Assembly (NCBI GenBank): GCA_033722375.1
Contig: JAWVZB010000121.1
Span: 1 to 8,594 of the forward strand
Direction: 5' to 3'
DNA length: 8,594 nucleotides
Origin: JAWVZB01 sp033722375
GTDB lineage: Bacteria > Actinomycetota > Nitriliruptoria > Nitriliruptorales > Nitriliruptoraceae
This document shows positions 1 to 6,849 of the stretch, in pieces. The notes under the pieces were generated by a model. It was not told the DNA's origin, ran no database searches, and saw only the letters and a program-made list of their open reading frames with translations. How positions within the stretch are numbered: position 1 is the stretch's first letter; each line of letters begins with the position of its first letter. The position numbers were made by a program, and so were the translations under genes.

Positions 1-80
1 CGCGGCGCCGGGCCCTGGCTTGGGGGCCCCGTCCCCCCGTTACCCCCCGGGGGGCCCCCCCCGCGGGCGGGCCCCCCCCG
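1..80. other. Low-complexity G/C homopolymer stretch at the left edge, probable assembly artefact
   Basis: This stretch is nearly all G and C, with runs of six to nine C or G (for example around 33-38, 45-50 and 72-79) and almost no A or T. The rest of the window, though GC-rich, has normal coding texture. No frame gives a credible protein: the open forward frame reads Pro/Gly/Arg/Ala repeats. In an importer operon the 3' end of a substrate-binding protein gene would be expected here. The likeliest explanation is poor base calling or a mis-extended contig end rather than real biology. Confidence 0.6.
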
Positions 81-81
81 A

Positions 82-104
82 CACTCCTCAGACCGGAGTG
101 ATGA
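82..104 (+). other. Short inverted repeat followed by tandem stop codons, possible end of an upstream gene
   Basis: CACTCC (82-87) and GGAGTG (95-100) are perfect inverted repeats around a 7-base loop. They run directly into TGATGA (99-104), two in-frame stops, with TAG at 106-108 in another frame. This would fit the last codons of an upstream gene, in operon context a sugar-binding protein, ending about 17 bases before the first permease. The stem is only 6 bp and has no T-tract, so it is not a convincing terminator. The damaged sequence to the left prevents reading the upstream protein. Confidence 0.3.
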
Positions 105-120
105 GTAGCGGGAGGACGAG

Positions 121-1095
121 ATGGGTCAGATCCTGACGGCGATCGCTGCCATCGCCATCGGCGTGGGCGGCGTGATCGCCCTCTTCTGGGCGTTGAACGC
201 AGCCGTCGAGCGGCTCCCCGAGACGTGGGAGCACCGACTGAAGCCCTACGTGTTCGTGGGACCGGCCGTGGCAGTGGTCGGTCTGTTCCTCGTCTTCCCT
301 GCTCTCGACACCTTCCGACGCAGCTTCCAGGGGCCGAACTCGACCACGTGGGTCGGGCTCGACAACTACGAGTACCTGCTCACCAACTCCCAGATCCACA
401 GTGCCGTCTGGAACAACGTGATGTGGATCGCGATCGTCCCGCTGGCCTCGGTCGCCATCGGGCTCGCGGTCGCGTCGCTGGCGGACAAGGTCGAGCCCCG
501 CTGGGAGAACACCGCCAAGTCGCTCATCTTCCTGCCGATGGCGATCAGCTTCGTCGGTGCGAGCGTCATCTGGGGCTTCGTCTACGCCTGGCGGGCACCC
601 GGCACGGACCAGATCGGTGTTCTGAACGCGGTCTGGACCGCCTTCGGGGGACAGCCGATCGCGTGGCTGCAGAACACCGCCCTCAACGACTTCGCCCTGA
701 TGTTCATCATGATCTGGCTCCAGGCGGGCTTCGCGATGGTGCTGCTCTCGGCGGCGATCAAGAACGTCCCCGAGGAGACCCTCGAGGCTGCGCGGATCGA
801 CGGGGCCAGTGAGCTCCAGATCTTCTGGCGCGTCGTCGTACCCCAGATCATGTCCACCATCGTGGTCGTGCTGACGACGATCCTGATCCTCGTCCTGAAG
901 GTCTTCGACATCGTCTACGTGATGACGGGCGGCAACTTCAACACCGACGTCATCGCCAACCGCTTCATCACGGAGATGTTCTCCTTCCAGCAGTTCGGAC
1001 GCGCTGCGGTGATCGTCGTGTTCCTCATCCTCGTGACGGTCCCGTTCATGTACATCAACATCCGACGGTTCCGTGAGCAGGAGGCGACACGATGA
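121..1095 (+). CDS. Sugar ABC transporter permease, MalF/AglF-like
   Basis: Inner-membrane subunit of a binding-protein-dependent carbohydrate importer (324 aa); with the next gene product it would form the heterodimeric channel energised by a cytoplasmic ATPase. About seven hydrophobic segments are visible near residues 3-25, 43-62, 98-121, 134-156, 190-212, 242-266 and 295-314. The cytoplasmic EAA loop that docks the ATPase is clear: EAARIDGAS starts at residue 222 and continues to FWRVVVPQ near 242. The extra N-terminal membrane segment, the VGLDNYEYLL stretch near 78-87 and the MTGGNFNTDVIANRF stretch (268-282) resemble alpha-glucoside permeases of the AglF type more than classical MalF, but the substrate cannot be read from sequence. 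The ATG start is supported by GGAGG at 111-115, 5 bases upstream. The stop overlaps the next gene by four bases (ATGA), implying coupled translation. Confidence 0.93.
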   Translation: MGQILTAIAAIAIGVGGVIALFWALNAAVERLPETWEHRLKPYVFVGPAVAVVGLFLVFPALDTFRRSFQGPNSTTWVGLDNYEYLLTNSQIHSAVWNNVMWIAIVPLASVAIGLAVASLADKVEPRWENTAKSLIFLPMAISFVGASVIWGFVYAWRAPGTDQIGVLNAVWTAFGGQPIAWLQNTALNDFALMFIMIWLQAGFAMVLLSAAIKNVPEETLEAARIDGASELQIFWRVVVPQIMSTIVVVLTTILILVLKVFDIVYVMTGGNFNTDVIANRFITEMFSFQQFGRAAVIVVFLILVTVPFMYINIRRFREQEATR

Positions 1096-2039
1096 GTCAG
1101 GCCCACCCCACTCCCGCAGCGGACGCCGAGGAGCGCACGGACTCTGGCCTGGTCCACGCCGAGGGCCCTGGCATCACGACGGGCGGTGCGCCCGCGACCG
1201 GCCGGGGCAAGGTGTTCGTCCGCCTGGCGCTCGGCGCCATCGTGCTCCTGTGGACCATCCCCACCATCGGGCTGCTCGTCTCGTCGTTCCGGGATCCGCA
1301 GGCGGTCCGGACCAGTGGCTGGTGGACGGCGTTCGCCAACCCGCTCGACTTCACGCAGTGGACGCTCGAGAACTACGACGCGGTCCTGTTCGGCTCGGGC
1401 ATGGGCAACGCGTTCCTGAACAGCCTGATGGTCGCGATCCCCGCCACGGTGATCCCGATCGCCGCGGCAGCCTTCGCGGCCTACGCGTTCTCCTGGATGG
1501 ACTTCCGCGGCCGCGAGGTGCTGTTCGTGGTCTTCGTCGGGCTGTTGGTCGTGCCGCTGCAGGTCGCGTTCATCCCGCTCTTGAAGATCTATGGGAACTT
1601 CGGTCTCAACGGGACCTTCCTGGCGGTGTGGCTGGCTCATGCCGGCTTCGGCATGCCCCTGGCGGTGTACCTCTTCCGCAACTACATGGGTTCGCTGCCG
1701 AGGGAGGTCATCGAGTCGGCCAAGGTGGATGGCGCGAGCCACTTCCAGACGTTCTGGCGTCTCATCATCCCCCTGTCGGTGCCCGCCCTCGCCGCCTACA
1801 CGATCTTCCAGTTCCTGTGGACCTGGAACGATCTGCTGGTTGCCCTCGTGTTCCTCGGGGGACAGCGGGACGTCGAGGTCGTCACCCTCAACCTGGCGAA
1901 CCTGCTGGGAACCCAGGGGCAGGCGTGGCACCTGCTGACCGCCGGTGCGTTCGTGACCATGGTCGTGCCGATGATCGTGTTCTTCTCGCTCCAGCGGTTC
2001 TTCGTCCGTGGACTCACGGCGGGATCCGTCAAGGGCTGA
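1092..2039 (+). CDS. Sugar ABC transporter permease, MalG/AglG-like
   Basis: Second channel subunit of the same importer (315 aa; MalG-type proteins are usually 275-300 aa, the excess being a polar N-terminal tail of about 40 residues). Six hydrophobic segments lie near residues 42-64, 105-133, 143-165, 177-197, 228-252 and 280-301. The EAA loop reads EVIESAKVDGAS (205-216) followed by FWRLIIPLSVPAL. The C-terminus QRFFVRGLTAGSVKG is the typical ending of MalG-family permeases, so the gene is intact. The ATG lies within the stop of the upstream permease, and AGGAGG at 1079-1084 sits 7 bases before it. The kinase-like DUF4032 gene follows after 16 bases or less, so all three are probably one transcript. 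No ATPase gene (Walker A, LSGGQ) follows; importers of this class often share an MsmK/UgpC-type ATPase encoded elsewhere. Confidence 0.93.
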   Translation: MSQAHPTPAADAEERTDSGLVHAEGPGITTGGAPATGRGKVFVRLALGAIVLLWTIPTIGLLVSSFRDPQAVRTSGWWTAFANPLDFTQWTLENYDAVLFGSGMGNAFLNSLMVAIPATVIPIAAAAFAAYAFSWMDFRGREVLFVVFVGLLVVPLQVAFIPLLKIYGNFGLNGTFLAVWLAHAGFGMPLAVYLFRNYMGSLPREVIESAKVDGASHFQTFWRLIIPLSVPALAAYTIFQFLWTWNDLLVALVFLGGQRDVEVVTLNLANLLGTQGQAWHLLTAGAFVTMVVPMIVFFSLQRFFVRGLTAGSVKG

Positions 2040-2055
2040 AGACAGGGTCGAACAC

Positions 2056-3303
2056 GTGCGGTTCGAGCTCACCGCTCGGACGGGGCACCCGGACTTCCTC
2101 GACCTGCCCTGGTCCGAGCCGCTGTCGGACTGGCAGCACGACCGGGTGGTCGAGATCCCGCTCGGCGTCCACCGCCACGTGGTCCGCGTGGTCGAGTACG
2201 ACGAGGGCCTCTACGTCCTGAAAGAGCTGCCCCGCCGCTACGCCGACCGCGAGTACCGCTTCCTCCGCTACCTGCGTGAGGAGGAGGTCCCCGCGGTTGA
2301 CGTCGTCGGCGTGGTTCGGGGGCGGACCGCCTCTGCTGACGACGAGCCTCTGGAGGCCGTGCTCATCACGCGGCATCTCGAGTTCTCGCTGCCGTACCGG
2401 CACCTCTTCCAGCGACGGGACGCGGCTGAGCTCCGGGATCCCATGCTGGATGCGCTGGTCGGTCTGCTGGTGCAGATCCACCTCGTCGGGTTCATGTGGG
2501 GCGACTGTTCGATGTCGAACACCTTGTTCCGGCGTGACGCCGGCCGTCTCGCGGCCTACGTCGTCGACACCGAGACCGGGGAGCTTCATGACGAGCTCAC
2601 GGACGGGCAGCGCCGCCACGACGTGGAGATCGCGATCGAGCGTTGCGCCGGCGAGCTGTTCGATCTCGCCGCGGCGGGACTGGTCCCACCCGGCGTCGAT
2701 CCCGTCGAGCTGGGCGAGGATCTGCGGTCGCGGTACACGGATCTGTGGGACGAGCTGACCCGGGACGAGGTGTTCGGACCCGACGAGCGGTTCCGTCTGC
2801 ACGAGCGTCTCGAGCGGATCAACGAGCTCGGGTTCGATGTCGAGGAGATCCAGCTCGAAGGCGACGACCAGGCGGTCCGACTCCACCTGTCGCCAGATGT
2901 CGTCGAGCCGGGCCGTCCCCGCCGCCGGCTCCGGCAGCTCACCGGACTCGACGTGCAGGACAACCAGGCCCGCCGCCTCCTCAACGACATGGAGAGCTTC
3001 CGTGCCTGGCTGCAGCACGAGGAGGGACGCGAGCTGCCCGACCGCGTCGTGGCCGCTCGCTGGCTCGACCAGTCCTTCGAGCCCACGGTCGCGGCGGTCC
3101 CGGACGAGCTGCGGGGCAAACGCGAACCCGCCGAGATCTTCCACGAGGTGCTCGAGCACTGGTACTTCATGTCAGATGTCGAAGGGCAGGACATGGACCT
3201 GCCCGCCGCGACCCGCAGCTACATCGAACAGGTCCTGCGTGAGGTCCCCGACGAGGTGGTCGTGCTCGACGACGCCGGCGAGTCGGAGGATGGGGAGGAG
3301 TGA
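2056..3303 (+). CDS. DUF4032-type protein with an N-terminal kinase-like domain
   Basis: The product (415 aa from this start) has no signal peptide or membrane segment and should be cytoplasmic. Its N-terminal half resembles the lipopolysaccharide-kinase/aminoglycoside-phosphotransferase fold. There is a candidate ATP-binding lysine in YVLKEL (K56), a catalytic-loop-like stretch HLVGFMWGDCSMSNTL (D150, N155), and a metal-binding-type Asp in VVDTETGE (D171). The C-terminal half, including LTGLDVQDNQARRLLNDM (about 295-312), resembles the DUF4032 domain known mainly from actinobacteria, whose function is unknown. Start choice: GTG 2056 has a weak CAGGGT upstream and begins RFELTARTGHPDFLDLPW, as I recall family members doing. 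An earlier in-frame GTG at 2008 would overlap the permease by 32 bases and add 16 charged residues. It sits in the permease operon and may modify a sugar or regulate uptake; that role is inference. It converges on the MgtC-like gene with a 6-base gap. Confidence 0.85.
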   Translation: MRFELTARTGHPDFLDLPWSEPLSDWQHDRVVEIPLGVHRHVVRVVEYDEGLYVLKELPRRYADREYRFLRYLREEEVPAVDVVGVVRGRTASADDEPLEAVLITRHLEFSLPYRHLFQRRDAAELRDPMLDALVGLLVQIHLVGFMWGDCSMSNTLFRRDAGRLAAYVVDTETGELHDELTDGQRRHDVEIAIERCAGELFDLAAAGLVPPGVDPVELGEDLRSRYTDLWDELTRDEVFGPDERFRLHERLERINELGFDVEEIQLEGDDQAVRLHLSPDVVEPGRPRRRLRQLTGLDVQDNQARRLLNDMESFRAWLQHEEGRELPDRVVAARWLDQSFEPTVAAVPDELRGKREPAEIFHEVLEHWYFMSDVEGQDMDLPAATRSYIEQVLREVPDEVVVLDDAGESEDGEE

Positions 3304-3309
3304 TCCCGG

Positions 3310-3978
3310 TCAGTTGGGCTGGAGCGCGAGTGCCTCCTCGGCCGCGAACCGGATGCCGGGCAAGGCGTCGAGCTCGCTCGTGAACTGACGGAGCTGACCA
3401 TGGATCCCGTTGACGATCAGCATCACCGCGATCTCGTTGCGGAAGGATCGCAGGTCGATCTGAACGACGCGGAGCTCGTGTTCGCGAGCGAGCTCTTGGA
3501 TCGCCGCGATCGTCTGGAGGTCGTCCGCGACGATCTCGTACTCGGCGTCGCGCCGGGCACGGCGGAGGAGCAGCCGTTCCGAGAGGAGGTTCAACGGCCA
3601 CAGCGCGAGCAGCGTCACCACCACCATCGCGAGTCCGGCGAGGTACTCGCCCAGCCCCGCGGCCAGACCCGACGCGGCCGCCCCCCAGAGGGCCGCGGCG
3701 GTCGTGAGCCCGTGGGGCTTGGTGCCCGCCGAGAAGATCGCGCCACCGCCCAGAAAGCCGATCCCCGACACGACCTGTGAGGCCACGCGGCTGGGGTCGT
3801 AGCCGCTCGCGTCGGTGTTGAAGGCCTCGACGGAGATCCAGCCGAACGCGGCTGCGGCGACGCCGACGACGATGTTGGTTCGGAAGCCGGCGGGTTTGGC
3901 ACGGAGCTCACGGTCGAGGCCGATGGCGCCAGCGAAGGCGGCGGCCGCGAGGAACCTGAGGAACGGCTCCCAGTCCAA
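3310..3978 (-). CDS. MgtC/SapB family membrane protein
   Basis: Product of 222 aa, the usual length for the family. The N-terminal membrane domain shows the family signatures: LDRELRAKPAGFRTNIVVG (21-39), R64...SQVVSGIGFLGGGAIF (67-82) and GLTTAAALWGAAASGLAAG (90-108), with hydrophobic helices near 5-21, 34-50, 67-84, 93-110 and 112-131. The remainder (about 140-222) is a soluble alpha/beta domain of the ACT-like kind found in long MgtC proteins. Characterised homologues help cells cope with low magnesium and inhibit the F-type ATPase in pathogens; chromosomal homologues in free-living bacteria are mostly uncharacterised. The start is TTG at 3978-3976, with GGGAGG at 3989-3984 five bases upstream. 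It is the last gene of the leftward cluster, 79 bases after the hydrolase stop, and may have its own promoter. Confidence 0.9.
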   Translation of the reverse strand: MDWEPFLRFLAAAAFAGAIGLDRELRAKPAGFRTNIVVGVAAAAFGWISVEAFNTDASGYDPSRVASQVVSGIGFLGGGAIFSAGTKPHGLTTAAALWGAAASGLAAGLGEYLAGLAMVVVTLLALWPLNLLSERLLLRRARRDAEYEIVADDLQTIAAIQELAREHELRVVQIDLRSFRNEIAVMLIVNGIHGQLRQFTSELDALPGIRFAAEEALALQPN

Positions 3979-3983
3979 CGCAT

Positions 3984-3989
3984 CCTCCC
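3984..3989 (-). promoter_or_regulatory. Ribosome binding site that decides a TTG start
   Basis: On the minus strand GGGAGG is followed at once by ATG (3983-3981) and, after five bases (ATGCG), by TTG (3978-3976). The ATG has no spacing from the Shine-Dalgarno sequence and opens a Ser/Pro/Arg-rich frame with no family resemblance. The TTG has ideal spacing and opens the MgtC-like frame, so TTG is the true start. Confidence 0.75.
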
Positions 3990-4057
3990 GGTCGGATCAG
4001 CGGGAGCGTAGGAGCGGACTCGTCGCGATCCGCGGAGGCGCCGCAGCGGTGGGGGCG

Positions 4058-4927
4058 TCAGCGCTCGCTACTGGCCGTGCGCTCCAGGAGAGACCGCAGT
4101 ACAGCGACCAGGGCGTCCGGTCGTTCCTCGTGGGGGGTGTGTCCGCAGTCCTCGATGACCTCGAGGTGAGCGGTCGGGATGGCGTTGGCGGTGCGGCGGT
4201 TCCAGCGGGGGGAGATGACGCGGTCCTCGTCGCCAGTGATGACGACCGCCGGCACGTCGATCCGGGGGAGCAGGCTGCGGAGGCTCGGTGTGCCCTCGAC
4301 GTTCGCGAGGGTCCAGATGGCATCACGCCAGCCGGGGACGCGGGTGGTGCGCCGGTAGGCCTCGAGGTCCTCCTGCGAGGCGCGGGACGGATCGGCCCAC
4401 GACCGCGCGACCCTCTCGAGGCTGAGGTCGCCCGCTGCCTTCCCCACGACCGCCCGACCGAGCGGCGCGAAGACCTCCTGGCGGAGGAGCGGCCGCAGGA
4501 ACGCCGGCGAGCCGACGTCGCCGGTGATGGCCGGGCTCACCAGTGCGAGGCCTGCGACCCGCTCCGGATGGCGGTCGTAGACCTCGAGGGCAGTCGTGCC
4601 CCCGGCGCTCGCCCCGACGAGGACGGCGTCGCCCCAGCCGAGATGATCCATCAGCGCCGCCGTCAGGTCCGCGGCGTAGCCACGCGTGTAGCGCCGTGGT
4701 TCGTCCGGGCGCTCGGTCAGGCCGAACCCGGGGCGGTCGAACGCCGCCACCCGTGCGTGGGGGGCGAGCAGCTCCAGGACGTGGCGCCAGTTCGCGACGT
4801 TGCCGAAGAAGTGGTGCAGCAGCACGACACGCGGGCCGGCATCACCGGCCAGCCGGAGGTGCACCTCGGTGTCGAGGAGGTCCACGAACCGGCTGTCGGG
4901 GTCGGCGAGCTGGTGGCGGGGGTCCAT
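4058..4927 (-). CDS. Alpha/beta-fold hydrolase
   Basis: Product of 289 aa, single domain, no signal peptide, so a cytoplasmic serine hydrolase. The catalytic set is complete: oxyanion-hole region LLHHFFGN (36-43), nucleophile elbow VGASAGG with Ser107, acid Asp235 in ITGDEDRVI, and His263 in EDCGHTPHEERP. The strand after the oxyanion loop ends in FDRPGFGLTERP (63-74), typical of the epoxide hydrolase / haloalkane dehalogenase / C-C hydrolase group, with a cap domain near 135-215. The substrate (ester, lactone, epoxide or C-C bond) cannot be assigned. The ATG at 4927 lacks a good Shine-Dalgarno sequence; the leader between the protease stop (4968) and this ATG is 40 bases. It lies third in a leftward cluster behind two HtrA-like proteases, so co-transcription is likely although translation is not tightly coupled. 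Confidence 0.88.
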   Translation of the reverse strand: MDPRHQLADPDSRFVDLLDTEVHLRLAGDAGPRVVLLHHFFGNVANWRHVLELLAPHARVAAFDRPGFGLTERPDEPRRYTRGYAADLTAALMDHLGWGDAVLVGASAGGTTALEVYDRHPERVAGLALVSPAITGDVGSPAFLRPLLRQEVFAPLGRAVVGKAAGDLSLERVARSWADPSRASQEDLEAYRRTTRVPGWRDAIWTLANVEGTPSLRSLLPRIDVPAVVITGDEDRVISPRWNRRTANAIPTAHLEVIEDCGHTPHEERPDALVAVLRSLLERTASSER

Positions 4928-4967
4928 CGGTGTCGGTTCGGAACCCTAGGCGGAGAGGATGGCCAGC

Positions 4968-5939
4968 TCAGGTCAGCGAGCGGGGAGTCACGCTGACCGA
5001 CCGCACCCGTCCGCCACGGACCACGCCGAGCTCGACAGGATCGGCGGAGCGCTCGCCGGTGAGTCGTGACTGCAGCTGGCCGACGCGGTCGACGGGTTCC
5101 TCGTCCACGGTCACGATGATGTCCTCGGGCCGGATCCCCGCACGGGCAGCTGGGGAGCCCGACACCACGCTCAGGACCTCGATCCCTGCACCGAGGCCGA
5201 GCTGCTCGGCTGCCCGAGGGGGGAGTGGGCGACTCCCGCCGGCCAGTCCGAGGTAGCCCCGGCGGACGCGGCCGTCACGCATCAGTGCAGCGATGATGGA
5301 CTGCGTCGTGTCGTCGATCGGGACCGCCATGCCGAGCCCCTGACCGACGAACGGGCCGATCAGTGCGGTGTTGACCCCGACCACGTCCCCGCGGCTGTCG
5401 GCGAGCGCCCCGCCCGAGTTCCCCGGATGCAGGGCGGCGTCGATCTGGATCACGTTGTCGACGATGCGCTCATGGTGTCCGGCCCGGGTGGTCAGCGACC
5501 GTCCGAGCGCGCTCACGACCCCCGAGCTGACGGAGCCGCCATAGCCGAGCGGGTTGCCGACGGCGACGACAAGCTGGCCGACGCGCAGTCTGCGGGCGTC
5601 GCCGAGAGTCGCTGGTGCCAGGTCCGTGGCCCGTGTTCGGACCAGTGCCAGGTCGGACAGCGGGTCCGCTCCCACGAGCTCACAGGCGTAGCTGGCGCCG
5701 TCGTCGAACGCGGCGGTGCCGCGATCCATCGAGGCGACGACGTGGGCGGACGTGAGCAGGAACCCGTCGGGGGTCAGCACGATCGCCGACCCTGATCCGC
5801 TGCGAGCGCGATCGCCGTGATGGATCGTGAGGCTCGCGATCGAGGGGAGCAGCTGCTCCGCGACGGTGGTCACGAGCAGCGAGTAGGCGTCGAGTGCCTC
5901 CCGCTCCGGGGGCGCGGCGGCCGGATCCACGCGCGTCAC
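4968..5939 (-). CDS. HtrA-like (S1C) trypsin-type serine protease with C-terminal PDZ domain
   Basis: Product of 323 aa. The protease domain (about 30-215) carries the full triad: His66 in LLTSAHVV, Asp96 in DPLSDLALVR, and Ser175 in LHPGNSGGAL. The VAVGNPLGYGGSVSSGVVSALGR stretch (125-147) is also typical of HtrA/DegP proteins. One PDZ domain follows (about 225-318), with SPAARAGIRPEDIIVTVDEEPV. There is no signal peptide or N-terminal membrane anchor, unlike DegP or actinobacterial PepD/HtrA, so a cytoplasmic location is predicted. The start is GTG 5939, overlapping the TGA of the upstream protease gene by four bases (GTGA); a GAGGAGGAGGG run just upstream, at the end of that gene, serves as Shine-Dalgarno. 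Production is therefore expected to be coupled to the sister protease. The likely role is degradation or chaperoning of damaged proteins, inferred from family. Confidence 0.92.
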   Translation of the reverse strand: MTRVDPAAAPPEREALDAYSLLVTTVAEQLLPSIASLTIHHGDRARSGSGSAIVLTPDGFLLTSAHVVASMDRGTAAFDDGASYACELVGADPLSDLALVRTRATDLAPATLGDARRLRVGQLVVAVGNPLGYGGSVSSGVVSALGRSLTTRAGHHERIVDNVIQIDAALHPGNSGGALADSRGDVVGVNTALIGPFVGQGLGMAVPIDDTTQSIIAALMRDGRVRRGYLGLAGGSRPLPPRAAEQLGLGAGIEVLSVVSGSPAARAGIRPEDIIVTVDEEPVDRVGQLQSRLTGERSADPVELGVVRGGRVRSVSVTPRSLT

Positions 5940-6817
5940 ACCGCGCCCTCCTCCTCGGTCTCCCCCGCCAGCGGCACGGCCACCTGCCGTTCCTCCTCAC
6001 CGCGGACCACGGTCAGGTGCAGCGTCCCACTCGCGGCGGCGGCGAGTGCGGAGAAGAGCTGATCGACCTCGGTGATCTCCTCGTCCCCTGCAGCCACGAT
6101 CAGGTCGCCGCGACCGAGTCCGGCTCGGGCGGCGGGGCTGTCCTCGGTGACATCGCGGATCAGGAGGCCAGGGCGGTCGTCGAGGCCGACGGCGGCGCGC
6201 AGCCCCTTGGCGATCTGGGGCGGGGCCACCGCGATACCGAGCCGCGGCGGCCGCAGCGTCTCCCCAGACGCGAGCGCCTCCACCGTGGCGCGCAGATCGT
6301 CCGTCGACGGCACGGCGAGGTAGAAGCCGTGGCGGCGGCGGTGGGTGTTGATCCCGACGAGCCTGCCGTCGGTGTCGAGGATCGGCGACCCCGACGAGCC
6401 TCGGGCGAGCGGGGCGGTGTGCTCGATCGCTCCGGTGACGGGGCGGCCCCGGGGTCCCCGGAAGGTCTGACCGGCAGCCGCGACGTAGCCGACCGTCACC
6501 CGCGGCCCCGAGCGCGTCGGCGCCACCGTGGTCACCTCGTCCCCGATCTCGGGTGCCTCACCCCAACCCAGGGGGTTCGCCCCGTCCGTGTCGACCTCGA
6601 GGACGGCGAGGTCCCCGTCGAGGTCGGCGCCCCGCACGGTCGCGGTGCGCTTCGAACGGTCGGAGAACTGGACCGAGGGCTCGCGGCTCGTGACGTTGTG
6701 GGCGTTGGTGAGCACGAGTCCGTCCTCGATGACCACGCCGGCCCCGTGCCCGACGGCTACGACGCTGTTGCCGGCTCCGGTGGCGGCGTCCCGCATGCGC
6801 TGTTGGATCGATCCCAT
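5936..6817 (-). CDS. Second trypsin-like serine protease with PDZ domain, divergent HtrA-like
   Basis: Product of 293 aa and first gene of the leftward cluster. Triad residues are His40 in VLTNAHNV, Asp69 in DLDGDLAVLEV, and Ser142 in LARGSSGSPIL. The active-site motif is GSSGSP rather than the GNSGG of its neighbour, so specificity probably differs, but all three catalytic residues remain. A PDZ domain occupies about 190-280, with SPAARAGLGRGDLIVAAGDEEI, followed by an acidic tail (GETEEEGAV). There is no signal peptide; the first residues are polar, so it is probably cytosolic. The ATG at 6817 is well supported by GGAGGG at 6826-6821. Its stop overlaps the GTG of the next protease gene, and the two proteins share domain order, suggesting an old duplication and possibly a mixed oligomer (inference). 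Confidence 0.9.
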   Translation of the reverse strand: MGSIQQRMRDAATGAGNSVVAVGHGAGVVIEDGLVLTNAHNVTSREPSVQFSDRSKRTATVRGADLDGDLAVLEVDTDGANPLGWGEAPEIGDEVTTVAPTRSGPRVTVGYVAAAGQTFRGPRGRPVTGAIEHTAPLARGSSGSPILDTDGRLVGINTHRRRHGFYLAVPSTDDLRATVEALASGETLRPPRLGIAVAPPQIAKGLRAAVGLDDRPGLLIRDVTEDSPAARAGLGRGDLIVAAGDEEITEVDQLFSALAAAASGTLHLTVVRGEEERQVAVPLAGETEEEGAV

Positions 6818-6849
6818 CGTTCCCTCCGGATGGTGTTGTCGCTATACAC

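Noticed and set aside
82..100. Inverted repeat as an intrinsic terminator
   Set aside because: Only 6 bp of stem, no T-tract, and it sits just before a gene in the same operon direction.
2008..2055. Earlier GTG start for the DUF4032-type protein
   Set aside because: It would overlap the permease gene by 32 bases, lacks a Shine-Dalgarno sequence and adds residues outside the family-like region. It remains possible.
915..2072. Long open frame on the minus strand (385 codons) opposite the second permease
   Set aside because: Composition is Arg/Glu/His/Asp-rich with no domain signature, and the opposite strand encodes a clear permease. Long antisense open frames are expected in high-GC coding DNA.
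2029..3159. Minus-strand open frame of 376 codons opposite the DUF4032-type gene
   Set aside because: Shadow of the real gene; its sequence is low in recognisable motifs and has no ribosome binding site.
3979..4057. Possible terminator or promoter between the hydrolase and the MgtC-like gene
   Set aside because: Only short GC-rich matches (4-5 bp stems) without a T-tract; no convincing -10/-35 pair on the minus strand.
4935..4945. Palindrome GGTTCGGAACC in the leader of the hydrolase gene
   Set aside because: Arms of only 5 bp, a single copy, no matching site elsewhere that I could see; chance is adequate.
3815..4996. Plus-strand open frame of 393 codons across the MgtC-like and hydrolase genes
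   Set aside because: It spans two well-supported minus-strand genes and their gap, and its protein shows no family features.
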